A stretch of DNA of 64,000 nucleotides from Picochlorum sp. 'celeri'. Its lineage: Eukaryota; Chlorophyta; Trebouxiophyceae. Under the pieces are notes generated by a model, which saw only the letters and a list, made by a program, of their open reading frames with translations, was not told the DNA's origin and ran no database searches. Made by a program: the position numbers and the translations under genes. Positions 41,901 to 52,195 of this stretch are shown here, piece by piece (position 1 is the first letter of the stretch; every line of letters starts with the position of its first letter). The stretch covers positions 310,001-374,000 of the forward strand of contig JAACMV010000022.1 of the NCBI GenBank assembly GCA_010909725.1. Direction: 5' to 3'.

Positions 41901-43250
41901 ATGATTCAGCAAAATACGAGAGACTCAAGGCGTAGGTTGCTTATTCTTGGAGCAGCTGGGAGAGACTTTCACAACTTCAACGTCTTGTATCGGGATGGCC
42001 CATCGGACGTAGATGTGGTGGGATTCACGGCGACGCAAATACCTAATATAGATAGTAGAAGGTATCCATCCTCATTGGCGGGGAAGAGGTACCCAGAAGG
42101 CCTGCCAATTTGGAAGGAAGATGATCTGGAGGAGGTGATTCAGCATCAGAGAGTTGATCAGTGTATGCTGGCATATTCTGATCTTGAATATTCCAAAGTG
42201 ATGGAAATTTCTAGTAGATGCCTGTCTTCTGGAGCAGAGTTTGTACTGATGCCTCCAGAGAAGACCATGGTTGAATCATGCAAGCCTTTGATTGCTGTTT
42301 GTGCAAGCCGTACAGGATGCGGTAAGAGCCAGGTGTCGCGATATATTATCAACGCGTTGGAGAAGCAAGGGAAAAAGTGTGTTTTGATTCGTCATCCAAT
42401 GCCGTATGGGGACTTGGCGGCACAGGCGGTTCAAAGGTTTGGCACTCTTGAGGATTTGGAGAGGCACCATGTCACAATTGAAGAGAGGGAAGAGTATGAG
42501 CAGCATATTGTGAAAGGAACAGTAGTATATGCTGGGGTTGACTATGAGGCGATACTTCGGCAAGCTGAACAAGAAGCTGATGTCGTCATTTTTGATGGTG
42601 GGAATAATGATACCCCGTTTTATAAACCAGACCTATGGATTTGTGTGTGTGATCCGCACAGAGCTGGACATGAGTTACAATATTATCCTGGGGATTTGAA
42701 CTTGAGGTGTGCTGACCTGATTGTCATCAACAAAGCGAATACAGCACCTAGCGGATCGATAGATGTGATCAAAGCAAATATTGAAAAAGTGAATCCTACA
42801 GCTCGATGCTACATCACATCCAGTGTTGTGTGTGTTGATGATCCTGACATCATCCGCGGAAAACGCGTTGTCGTTGTCGAGGATGGGCCCACATTAACAC
42901 ATGGAGGTATGAAGTATGGAGCTGGGAAAGTGGCAGCAGATGCATACCACGCTGAGATTGTGGACCCAAGGCCATATCTTGTTCGCAGTCTTACAAAGAC
43001 TCTGGAAAAGTACAGTCATATTGAGCAGGTCATTCCAGCAATGGGATATTTCCCTGATCAAATTAAGGATCTTGAGGAATCAATCAACGCGGTTCCTTGC
43101 GAAGCCGTCATCATAGGGACTCCCATGGATTTGCAAAAGGTTGTACATATCACAAATCCATGCGTTACTGTCACCTATGCTGTTGACGACACAGAGGAAC
43201 CTTTCCTCAAAGAAGAGGTTATGAATTTCATTTCAAAGCATGTCAAGTAG
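41901..43250 (+). CDS. Prokaryote-type P-loop GTPase, cyclic-2,3-diphosphoglycerate-synthetase-like
   Basis: Single exon, 449 residues. An N-terminal Rossmann-like part (LLILGAAGRDFHNFNVLYRD) is followed by a P-loop ASRTGCGKSQVSRYI, FDGGNNDTPF, then VINKANTA (NKxD-like), and a C-terminal region ending in VTYAVD. This is the architecture of the bacterial and archaeal predicted GTPase family COG2403, related to archaeal cyclic 2,3-diphosphoglycerate synthetase. No targeting peptide is obvious. Such genes are rare in nuclear genomes, and the lack of introns fits acquisition from a prokaryote. The reaction is not known here. Confidence 0.75.
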   Translation: MIQQNTRDSRRRLLILGAAGRDFHNFNVLYRDGPSDVDVVGFTATQIPNIDSRRYPSSLAGKRYPEGLPIWKEDDLEEVIQHQRVDQCMLAYSDLEYSKVMEISSRCLSSGAEFVLMPPEKTMVESCKPLIAVCASRTGCGKSQVSRYIINALEKQGKKCVLIRHPMPYGDLAAQAVQRFGTLEDLERHHVTIEEREEYEQHIVKGTVVYAGVDYEAILRQAEQEADVVIFDGGNNDTPFYKPDLWICVCDPHRAGHELQYYPGDLNLRCADLIVINKANTAPSGSIDVIKANIEKVNPTARCYITSSVVCVDDPDIIRGKRVVVVEDGPTLTHGGMKYGAGKVAADAYHAEIVDPRPYLVRSLTKTLEKYSHIEQVIPAMGYFPDQIKDLEESINAVPCEAVIIGTPMDLQKVVHITNPCVTVTYAVDDTEEPFLKEEVMNFISKHVK

Positions 43251-43301
43251 AGCACTATAGTTATGTAAGTAAAGTCTTGTTCTTTTTCGTGTGCATTTTG
43301 A

Positions 43302-44786
43302 TTATGCATCACAGAAGAATGAAGAGGTGCTGCCTCCAAGGATGTATGTGTCCACAAAACTGTACAAGGATCCTGCCACCAAATACCCAGTGAGGATAAT
43401 TCCAAACACAGATATGACGTGTAAAAAACGATTGCCAACCCAGTCTTTCAACTGTTCTTTTCCAATCTTGTACAGTTTCAACCCATAGTACCAGCACAGT
43501 GTTGGCAGGCAGGTCTGGCTGCCACTGACTGTGAATGCCACGACTATACTCGTTAATACTTCAAAGTCTGGGATGCAAAGCGTGACAATAAGCGCTAGGA
43601 TTGAACTTGGCAGGGTGAAAACGAAATGGATAAGATATTTGTACAACTTTGATGCTTTCTCTTTGGCAGGAATTGTCTCACGACACCATGGAGAGACAGT
43701 AAAGAGAAGGCTTCGTTGGAAATCGTTTACCACAAGAGCCCCAGCGATATAGTCAATTATGGATGCCAAAAACACGAAAATATTGATTGCTATGGCCAGT
43801 CCTTCCCTTGGAAACATGAGCGTTACAGGACTGGTAACTGGATATCCCAGCATGAGAGCACCAGTGAGTCCTGCCACGGCATACAAAGTACCAAAACCGA
43901 TCAGGGCCCCCCATGTCGCATTTCGTGTCTGCAATGGATTTTTCATCTCCCACGTCAGTTCTGTCTGAATAAAGATGGGTGCTATTCCCCAAATTATTGA
44001 GCTGAGACCCATTGAAAAGTCATACCAGTCATTATACCCTGATGGTGCTAAAAAAGGTTTGGCACTTCCAACATACGATGGAGAGGATTTAATATCCCCA
44101 CTATATATTGCATATGCCCAAGGTAGCAATACAAGTGTTTTGATAGAAACCAACAATGATCCGCCATAGGCAAGTGTCGCATTGTGTTTCCATACTTTGA
44201 CAACTTGCAGAACAAGAACCATGAGTGCAAACATAAGCAAGGTCCAATACCCCAAACAATTCCATGGAAAGTTGGCTACATATTGTATTGATGTAGCCAT
44301 TAAATTCAGCATGACCATCAGCAGAGCGTACAAGTTTGCCAGTTGAAAGCTCCGAAGCAAGTATCTGCCAAGTTTTCCACCAAGCCTTTCTCCAACATCA
44401 CCCAAGGTCGTGCAAGGCTCTGTGTATTCCGTCCCGTTTGCATCTGTAGTCCTCATTTGGACATCAGCGATCAACTTCACAATGATCATACAGATGATGA
44501 TGTAAAATATCAGCATCAGCAGTGCAAATATGTACCCCATTGTTGCAAATGCAAATGGCATGCCAACAACTGCTCCTGAAGTCTGGAATGTCAGTTGCAT
44601 CATCAGGGTGTCCCAAAACCCCAAGTTTAATCTTGACTTTGGCTCATATGAATGTATTCTGCGGTACCGGCGAGTGGCATGCTCCTCGCCATCTCGTATC
44701 CCTTTCAACTGGTTGCGCCCATTTTGAATCTCCCTCGTCCGCCCATCTGGCACTATGACCCCATCTTCAAGTTGTTCTGGCTGCAT
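43302..44786 (-). CDS. Amino acid/auxin permease (AAAP) family transporter
   Basis: The first in-frame ATG (44786) gives 494 residues; a longer frame starts at a TTG (44807). Eleven or so membrane helices are seen, beginning QLTFQTSGAVVGMPFAFATMGY, the first-helix pattern of AAAP proteins, and including GLSSIIWGIAPIFIQTELTWEMKNP. It should move amino acids with protons across the plasma or vacuolar membrane. The stop codon is 51 nt from that of the convergent GTPase-like gene. Confidence 0.85.
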   Translation of the reverse strand: MQPEQLEDGVIVPDGRTREIQNGRNQLKGIRDGEEHATRRYRRIHSYEPKSRLNLGFWDTLMMQLTFQTSGAVVGMPFAFATMGYIFALLMLIFYIIICMIIVKLIADVQMRTTDANGTEYTEPCTTLGDVGERLGGKLGRYLLRSFQLANLYALLMVMLNLMATSIQYVANFPWNCLGYWTLLMFALMVLVLQVVKVWKHNATLAYGGSLLVSIKTLVLLPWAYAIYSGDIKSSPSYVGSAKPFLAPSGYNDWYDFSMGLSSIIWGIAPIFIQTELTWEMKNPLQTRNATWGALIGFGTLYAVAGLTGALMLGYPVTSPVTLMFPREGLAIAINIFVFLASIIDYIAGALVVNDFQRSLLFTVSPWCRETIPAKEKASKLYKYLIHFVFTLPSSILALIVTLCIPDFEVLTSIVVAFTVSGSQTCLPTLCWYYGLKLYKIGKEQLKDWVGNRFLHVISVFGIILTGYLVAGSLYSFVDTYILGGSTSSFFCDA

Positions 44787-45236
44787 TTCTTGCTGATGCA
44801 CCACCAAAAACTATCGAGCAATCATGTCAGCAATCCGCTGTGTTCAACTGCAGGAACAAGACTCCACACGCTTTCTACGCAGAGCTCCCAACCTAGACTG
44901 GGTACAAACACAGCTAGATAAAGTACCCTGATTTACAGAAGTAAATTGTGTATCTTTTGCGTGCAACGTGCCCAGAAAATTGTAAACTTTCTGCCTGTGG
45001 ACAAGGTAGAGGTTGGTTTGGAGTACAAGGCGCAATTACGCTACGCGTAGCATACCCCCGATGCAAGTTTACGCTACTACCAGCCTTGGTATCCGGCGAC
45101 GTAGCCGAGTGTACTTGCTACAGAAAGCCTACCCATCCATATGACACCCTCGTAAAATATCAATTGAAATACAAGATATCATTAATCTAACAAAGTACCC
45201 TTGAGCAATATTCCTCAGTTACATCTCGTGGATCAC
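44787..45236. promoter_or_regulatory. Divergent promoter, permease / Cys-rich glycoprotein
   Basis: No gene is supported. It contains the perfect 12-bp palindrome GCTACGCGTAGC at 45040..45051, and the word ACGCTAC recurs at 45071..45077. Confidence 0.45.
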
Positions 45237-46436
45237 ATGTGGACGAAAGGACACGGGCGCCTCACGGTACCTTTAGGCGCGCTGCTTCTCGTGCAGCATA
45301 TCAGCATTATGGGGCAAGCTATGAGCATTTTGGACGGAAGCTGGTTGGAAAGTTCTACTCCTACTCTTTTACTGCAAGGGTCTGGGCAAAGCGACCTGTG
45401 CAAGTGCTCCAGCGATCCAATCTTGAAGGACCCTTCATGTGAGAAACCTTTTTTGAATGTTAATTCACCAGGAGATATTATCTATCACTTTTGAATGATG
45501 TATGCAGGTACTTTATGTTATTGTCCAGATTCAGGCGATCTCTCAGACAATGCTACGTTTCCAGAACTGGTGCCGGATAATGCATTGAACAGAACATGTG
45601 GGGCATCAGGGGCAAAGTTGACAGAGTTAAGGCTGTTCAACAACAGTGCTGACGAGGCGTTCGGGCCATCTCTCACGTGTCGATGCGGACCTGATCCATT
45701 TTTGGAACAGAATCCAAGCTGGATCATGTGCAAGTGCCCCAAAATTTCCTTCTGTACATTCTCGCTCCTATCAGACACACCGTGCCCTGATGATTCCAGC
45801 CCACCCTCACCTCCAAAGGAAAAAAAGATACCTGATTCAACGGTCTATACGCATTTTAAGAACAATGATACATCTCCTCCGCTGGGATCATGGCCATGGT
45901 GCGAAGGAGAGTATGCCTTATGCTCGATGGCCAACTGCACCACGGATTTTGTTGGAAAAGACACATCAGACCTTGGGCCTCAACTTGCAGAATGTGGATG
46001 CATCACCGCGACATCGGCCAATGGCCTTACCAAAACCAATCTTGTTGATCCCACGTATATTTTAAGCGATCCATTGTATCAGGGGTATCAGAATGATTGC
46101 TCGAAAAACGTGTCAGCGTGTGCAGGTCCCAATGCCTCCCAGGTGTGCAAAGCAATTGTCACAAACACCATCTACAGGGGAGAATACGATCTGACATCCA
46201 CCTACAACCTTTCCCCCCAGCTTGGTGGATTCCAGGTACAGTGCAACGGGCCAGGGCGATATGCACAATGCATGACAGCCGCATGTTACAAATCTGAGGC
46301 GTTCGATGGTTCTCCAGTAACCTGCTACTGCCCTGTCTACGAAACACAGGGTGAATACGCTGTGGGAGGAGCATGGGGCTCGGACATACCATGCACACAA
46401 CCAGAGCCATATCTTCTCTCTGGAGTTTCTGGATAG
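45237..46436 (+). CDS. Secreted Cys-rich N-glycoprotein, unknown
   Basis: Exons 45237..45438 and 45508..46436 join inside a cysteine codon (DPS / C / TLCYCPD), giving 376 residues. A signal peptide (LTVPLGALLLVQHISIMGQA) starts the protein. About 30 cysteines follow, often as CxC (LCKC, CYCPD, CRCG, CKCP, CGC, CYCP), with at least seven N-glycosylation sequons and a Pro/Lys linker. Two similar units occur: WCEGEYALCSMANC and CNGPGRYAQCMTAACY, suggesting an internal duplication. An extracellular or wall-associated role is likely; no enzyme motif is seen. Confidence 0.7.
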
Positions 46437-46962
46437 TTTCACACGGGCCTTTTGATATGTTTAAAACATGCCACTCCGTCTCTATAGTGCAGCACAGCAA
46501 ATAGTAAAATCAAGCAAAAAGAAGGACAACAATTGATCAAGAGCCAAGGCTCGTTTACCTTTTACCATACAGACCATCATACTACCATGAATCCTGTAAC
46601 ATTAATTAATTACGACCGAGAATGTGCTCATGTACATCAATCTGGCTCAATCAACGTCACATGTGGCAGAAGTATGCTCAAGATTGATGCATTCCTGCAA
46701 GCTTTGAAAAGCAATACATTCTTCTATCAAGTAAGAAACGAGATCCATCGTGCTTCAGATCATCTCTTGAGCAAACCCGAAAGCGCTGAACAGTGTACCA
46801 CACTTTTGAGCATTGCTGAAAAAAAAATCTGGATTTGATCACATCACAATGTTGATAGGGTACGAATCTCCACGACTGATATCCCGCACAGATACATGAA
46901 TTTCTTTTTCTAGATCTATAATATTTGAGAATGAGACAATAGATATTCATTTTGAAGCAAAT
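46437..46962. other. Intergenic region, nothing firm
   Basis: An open frame at 46533..46838 has no protein-like signature and is not called. The region should hold the promoter of the uroporphyrinogen-III synthase gene. Confidence 0.5.
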
Positions 46963-48045
46963 ATGAGCAGAATGAGTAGGACGCGAGTTTCAGGAGACAT
47001 GTCGTGTTCACATGTGGCATCACCCCAAAGGCTGCAGAGTTTGCGTAGGTATCAATCTGGTGCGCCCATATCATGCATTTTGGATCCAAAATATATTCAT
47101 GTCACGGGATGATGCTGATGATTGTATCTCTGTGTAGGGTGGTGTGGTCCCAGCAACAAGAACAGAAGCGTTGGTACCTTTCGTTTGAATGCACATGGCT
47201 CTGCCAGCGCACCCGATGTAATTCTTACGAGAGAGAAAGGGAAGAATGACATAGTTAGAGATTTGCTTGAAGTGAGAGGAATACAATGTATGGAGGTGCC
47301 AATGGTGGAGACTGAGAAAGGGCCTGATGCTGAGCTGTTGCCACTTGCGTTACAGAATGAAAGATTTGATTGGGTTTGTATCACATCTCCAGAAGCAGCC
47401 ACGGTGTTTATTGAAGGTTGGAAGGAAGCTGGTAAGCCGGATGTTAGGATTGCTGTCGTGGGGAAGGGTACAGGAAAGGTGTTGGAAGAAACATGTGAAG
47501 AGGCTCTTCAGCCCCAGTTTGTGCCCTCAGTTGTACGTTTCTTTGACAGTATGGATCCGATACATCAAATTTGATTGATAATAATGATTCATGTCCATAA
47601 TATATATACTGTTATGCAGGCAAATGCGGAACATTTTGGTCCGGAACTTCCTACCTTGGCAGGTGGCAATGGTGTGATATTGTATCCCTCTAGTGCAAAA
47701 GCAAGCACCATTCTTCAGGATGGGCTGGAAGCGAGAGGGTTCAAGGTTATTAGAATGAATACATATAACACGGCAACAGTGAAGCATGTCGAGGATTCAA
47801 CACTGCGCCGCGCAAGGAGCGCTCGGGTGGTGGCAGTTGCATCTCCATCTGCCTTGAAAGCTTGGGTCCATCATGTTGGACACGATGCCACACGTGCCAT
47901 GACTATTGCTGCCATTGGATCAACGTCTGCTCGAGCAGCAGAAAAGCTGGGATTAGAGCGTGTATTATTTCCCGAAGAACCAGGTATTGAAACTTTTGTG
48001 GAAACTATAGAGATGGCATTGCAGAACACATCAAAAGAAGAATGA
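46963..48045 (+). CDS. HEMD: Uroporphyrinogen-III synthase
   Basis: Three exons (46963..47044, 47138..47532, 47620..48045) join to 300 residues. Exon 1 encodes a basic, Ser-rich transit peptide. The mature protein shows ILTREKGKN, TSPEAATVFIEGW, VVGKGTG, the exon 2-3 junction FVPSVANAEHFGPELP, ILYPSSAKAS and a C-terminal IAAIGSTSARAAEKLG, all at the positions expected for HemD. It closes hydroxymethylbilane to uroporphyrinogen III for haem and chlorophyll, in the plastid. Its stop lies 14 nt from that of the convergent GT49 gene. Confidence 0.88.
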
Positions 48046-48059
48046 GTACGAATTAAATG

Positions 48060-49630
48060 TTACAATACATTTTTTCCACCGAGAGACTTTTTTGACCTGT
48101 TCTTCCTCGATTTTCTCCGTAAGCGTCTCTGTTTAAGTTTCTTCTTTCGTGCTAACGCGACATCATGTGCCAAGACAACCTTTGGGCAAGAGTCTGCAAA
48201 CGATGTGATTGGAACAAATTCTTGCAGGGAAATGTCTCTTCTGACTTTTATATATAGATCGAGCAAGTTCTCCCATTGGCCTGATTCTTTTGTCTTCTTG
48301 AATGTGGAAGATTTCTCGTGAGGAGAGTGAATGACAAATGCATAGTCATGGACCTGGAGTTTGATTCCTAGTTGATCTGCAATATGCGTCAAATGGACAA
48401 TCTTGTCCCTACCATACCCTCTGAATCTTTCATCATACCAAGGAACATACTTTCTATGTACCAGGATGTAGGGTTCAAACCCTTTTTCATATTTGACAGA
48501 GTATGGGGATGATGCGTTCAGCCACCTGTCAAATTGAGTCGGCCCATGCCCAGCTGGATATTGCTCAACCTGGAATCCCTCAACTTGACCAGCACTCCAT
48601 GCAGACAAAAGTTCTTCTTTGCCATTGAGGGCTACCTTTTTGGCAATATTTTTACCATCAAGTCCTCTATTGGATGTCTCAAAAGCCGGCAGCACAAATG
48701 CCACTTTTTTGTCCAGAGTATCAATCATGTCTTTGAACACAGATGGCTTTTTCTGATATGACAGTGATAATGTTTTGGATGGCATGAAGTCTGCATCGAG
48801 AAGCATCACTGATTCTGTTTCAACCATCTTCAATGCCCTATTTCTAACTGCGTTGAATGGATAGAGGCCAACGTTTGGGTCATTCCAATCTGTGAATTTT
48901 TCTAATACTAGTTCCAAGTCTAGAGAGCAAGGCGCATCTCTTTCAAGCTTGTGGTAAAAGTCATCCACAAATATAACAATATCCTGCAATCTACTCCCAT
49001 TTAGAGCTCTCACTTCATCACTTATTACTCCGAATCCTTTCATGTAAGGAACATATACCGCTGCAGTAATTTTGTCAGTCCAAACTCTACATTGAGATCT
49101 CAACATAGACAGTCTCTCAAGCGACAACTGGGTAACAATGGAAATGCTTGAATGTGCTGGCTGTCTGCCCTTCCAAGTATGCACAGTTTTTAACAATGGA
49201 AGCTGTACACTCGGATCTGATTGACACGCCTGATATATTTTAGAGTCTTTCACAGCTGTTGCACTCCGTCGATTATCCCTTGCAGTCTCTCGAGCCTCCA
49301 CAGAGACATGCATATCATGGGCATAAAACTTGACTGTTGTGTATACAAAACAAGCCACCATCTGCACACATGTATCCATACAGAATCACTGGACATATCA
49401 GGAATGTTTATGACGAGCAAATCAAACCTCGTACCAGTAATGTGAAACCGATAATAGTAACATTGAGGATCCGCCGCTTCAACCGAGGGGACCTGGGTGT
49501 CCTGGGCGTACCCAACGGGGATCCTCCATCAATCGCTTTCAGTAAGGGGATTCTCTGCACAGATTCATTAATTGATTGAAGTACATTCTATTATTAATGA
49601 TTGTATCAGGCGATCTGAGCGTACATTCAT
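48060..49630 (-). CDS. GT49 (LARGE-like) glycosyltransferase, type II membrane
   Basis: Exon 3 (48060..49361) carries the GT49 domain: SIVTQLSLERLSMLRSQC, YPFNAVRNRAL, the DxD motif LLDADFMPS, and YDERFRGYGRDKI. Exon 2 (49435..49554) supplies PRLKRRILNVTIIGFTLL, a basic flank and a signal anchor that continues into exon 3. A two-codon first exon (49625..49630, Met-Asn) supplies the start. Donors are GTACGC and GTACGA, acceptors GTGCAG. Total 475 residues. In animals LARGE and B4GAT1 add glucuronic acid to matriglycan; the algal product is unknown. The C terminus is highly basic. Confidence 0.75.
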
Positions 49631-49954
49631 TGCTAGCAGTTTGCAGTCGTTGGGATCTCGTTCGAGATCTCTTCTACCTAAGGTTTTCTGAGTTGGTCAC
49701 GAAATGATGTTTTATTGAGAACCCATTAATATCATTAATATGGTAAATATAAAATAATACCTACATTGGCAATATACTGGGCAGATATCAATGGGGGATC
49801 ATCCTGGCGGTGGAGCTCGAGGGCGCCTTCACCCGATTTTCATGGTGGCAGGGTATATGACGGACATCCGCCATGGGCATTCAAGAATTCAGCCCAATAT
49901 GTCATACTCAATTTACATATTGATTTCAAGTTTATTTCCCGGGCAACCTGCCCG
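49631..49954. other. Intergenic region with a possible small ORF
   Basis: It includes a 7-bp-arm inverted repeat at 49654..49669. A 65-codon frame, 49791..49988, starting MGDHPGGGARGRLHPIFMV, overlaps the 3' end of the next gene. It could be a small protein but no family or splice support was found. Confidence 0.3.
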
Positions 49955-52195
49955 TCACTCGTCCAGCACGCTTAATGATTTCAGTTGAGCTATCCTTCCT
50001 GGCGCCAACTGACCTTGCTGGATCATACCTTTACAGTCCTCAATCCAGTTGTGCAGCCCGCTGAAGGTTTCATTCTCAGGAGTCACACCTGGGTGTCCCA
50101 CTTCTTGTGTGTGTGCCAAGACTTGCGATAATCTGGAGTTCCATTCCAGCTCCTCCTTCAATGGCTTCTGTACCTCGAGAGAGATGCCTAGAGACGTGAG
50201 TTTGGCCCGTCTCTTCTCACTTAGGAGACGAAGATAGGTAAGACCTCTCTGTTGCACGAGCCAGTCGCGCAATTCTATTGAGCAATTATCTTCGGAGCCA
50301 GACTCTACGACGTGATCTCTCAGGCTTGTCCACTTTTTCAACCAGTCTGCATCATCAGCAGACACAACTTTCTCAGAGAGGACCCAGGTAAGACCCAAGA
50401 ATGTCATGTATCGAAGCTGTCCGGGAGACAATCGCCCATCCAAGAATAGAGCTCTTTGTGTCTCAGCCCAATGTATGACTTTTATTCTCATGTGAGAGAC
50501 ATCTCCATACTCGAGTCCGGCCAGCTGTATATGCGTTCCTTGAAGTGCCTCTGCAGCCATGTGGGCCCGCCTCCTCCAGTCATCCGCCTTGTATGTATCC
50601 ATATCAATACCTGCCAGTTGAAGCATTTTCACCCTTTCAGGATCTAATTTAGTCTTTCTCCATAACCATCGTTGCCTCGACAACCAAAAATCAAGTCCGG
50701 GATCTTCAGAAAATGGTGAAGAGGCTGCTGCCTGACGCCTCGATGACACCGTGTTCACTACCTGTTTTCGTGCGATACTCGCACGACTGGACTCACGTGT
50801 ATCACCATCAGAAACGTTACTAGATCTCTGAGATGAGAAAGGATTCCCTCTGCCATCAGGAGGCCTCCTCATATCCAATCTCCGTCTCTCAATCACATAC
50901 ACAAGTCTCCCAAGCCACGACAACCATTTCTCTTCCTCCTCGGATTCACTAGCATCTCTCCAACCTGAATAAACAGCTTCAAATCTCTGAACGGCCTCCG
51001 CAGGCAACAACTGTCGTCGATAGAACTCACGCTGCAGGGAGATCCACAGGGCAAGCTCACGAGCTGTAATCCCTCCTTTCTTCCCCCAATGGATCAAATC
51101 CCACGAAAACGTCTCTCCCGACTCCCCATGCCACAACACCCAATCGACCAGCATATCAAATCTAGTCTCCCATTCTTCTGTAACTTGAGCCAAATCACCA
51201 AACTCAAATCCCATTCGTTCCAAAATTGTAAGTCTCTCTGCAGAAAGTTGACCTGCTGCCCTCGTCACCCTCTGCCTTTTCACCCACATACCCAACTCTT
51301 GATTCTCTGGGTACACCTCGGGCACATTACAATGCCCATGTTTCAACAGAAATGCAGCAAGCTCTACAGCACGCCTATCCCATCTATCATTATTACTTGG
51401 CTTGCACAGCATCAGCTCTGGCGTTCTCATGAAAACAGCTGCAACCCCATCATGCCCGAGAGGAACACCACACTTTTCAACCAAATATTTTGCCACGATC
51501 TTCACATTCCTGGTGAGCCTGGACTGCCGGCGGCGATCAATCAATGGCCTTCCACCTGGAGTCATCCTCCATGCAACAGCTGAATTCACCAACCGCTCAA
51601 TCTGAGACTCTGGCACCCCTATATTCATCAAGTACGTATTCAACACCGAGTCTCCTCCAGCAACACTCATCTCAACCGTCTTTGTCCTCTTTGCAGATGC
51701 AGATGGCTTTACAGGCCTCTTCTCCACAGTCAAGTGAGGAATAATTTCCTCACCCCACCCATACCCTCGCCGCGATAATTTAAAAATCAATTCTGTTGGA
51801 CTATCTTCCGCATGACCGGCATCCCCCTCATCAGCTGATGACAGTACAACCTCCTCCTCCTTCACCTTCCGAGGCCTTCCCCTTCTACGAGCAGCCTTCT
51901 TCTTGGGTACAGCAACTACCTCGTCTTCTACTACGACATCATCACACGCATCTTTTTCCTTCCCGCCATTGCTCGCCTCTTGAGTCTCAACCACAACCAC
52001 ATTCACATTGACAGCAGCAGCAGGCTCATTGTCACTCCCCTTGGCCCCAGGAATCCATCCAACACCCTTCCGTCGACGACCAGAAACTATTCTTTTCACA
52101 AACGTATCATGACTCACGTCCGTCCGATGCCCACCACGACGCCCATGGACTCGACAGGGCAGTGTCACGCTCAAATGGCACCCGAAAGCCACCAT
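49955..52195 (-). CDS. Helicase-associated (HA) repeat protein with AT-hook, probably plastid
   Basis: Single exon, 746 residues. After a transit-like N terminus there is an AT-hook (RRRGRPRKV) in an acidic/basic low-complexity region. Helicase-associated repeats follow, the clearest being LLKHGHCNVPEVYPENQELGMW then VKRQR and ERLTILERMGFEF; two weaker copies occur (FWLSRQRWLW...MLQLAGI and DWLVQQRGLTY...LTSLGI). There is no helicase core. HA repeats bind nucleic acid and are common in algal proteins. A DNA- or RNA-binding role in the plastid or nucleus is inferred. Confidence 0.65.
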   Translation of the reverse strand: MVAFGCHLSVTLPCRVHGRRGGHRTDVSHDTFVKRIVSGRRRKGVGWIPGAKGSDNEPAAAVNVNVVVVETQEASNGGKEKDACDDVVVEDEVVAVPKKKAARRRGRPRKVKEEEVVLSSADEGDAGHAEDSPTELIFKLSRRGYGWGEEIIPHLTVEKRPVKPSASAKRTKTVEMSVAGGDSVLNTYLMNIGVPESQIERLVNSAVAWRMTPGGRPLIDRRRQSRLTRNVKIVAKYLVEKCGVPLGHDGVAAVFMRTPELMLCKPSNNDRWDRRAVELAAFLLKHGHCNVPEVYPENQELGMWVKRQRVTRAAGQLSAERLTILERMGFEFGDLAQVTEEWETRFDMLVDWVLWHGESGETFSWDLIHWGKKGGITARELALWISLQREFYRRQLLPAEAVQRFEAVYSGWRDASESEEEEKWLSWLGRLVYVIERRRLDMRRPPDGRGNPFSSQRSSNVSDGDTRESSRASIARKQVVNTVSSRRQAAASSPFSEDPGLDFWLSRQRWLWRKTKLDPERVKMLQLAGIDMDTYKADDWRRRAHMAAEALQGTHIQLAGLEYGDVSHMRIKVIHWAETQRALFLDGRLSPGQLRYMTFLGLTWVLSEKVVSADDADWLKKWTSLRDHVVESGSEDNCSIELRDWLVQQRGLTYLRLLSEKRRAKLTSLGISLEVQKPLKEELEWNSRLSQVLAHTQEVGHPGVTPENETFSGLHNWIEDCKGMIQQGQLAPGRIAQLKSLSVLDE

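Noticed and set aside
46533..46838. 101-codon plus-strand frame
   Set aside because: No recognisable motif, no splice connection to neighbours, and low complexity near both ends.
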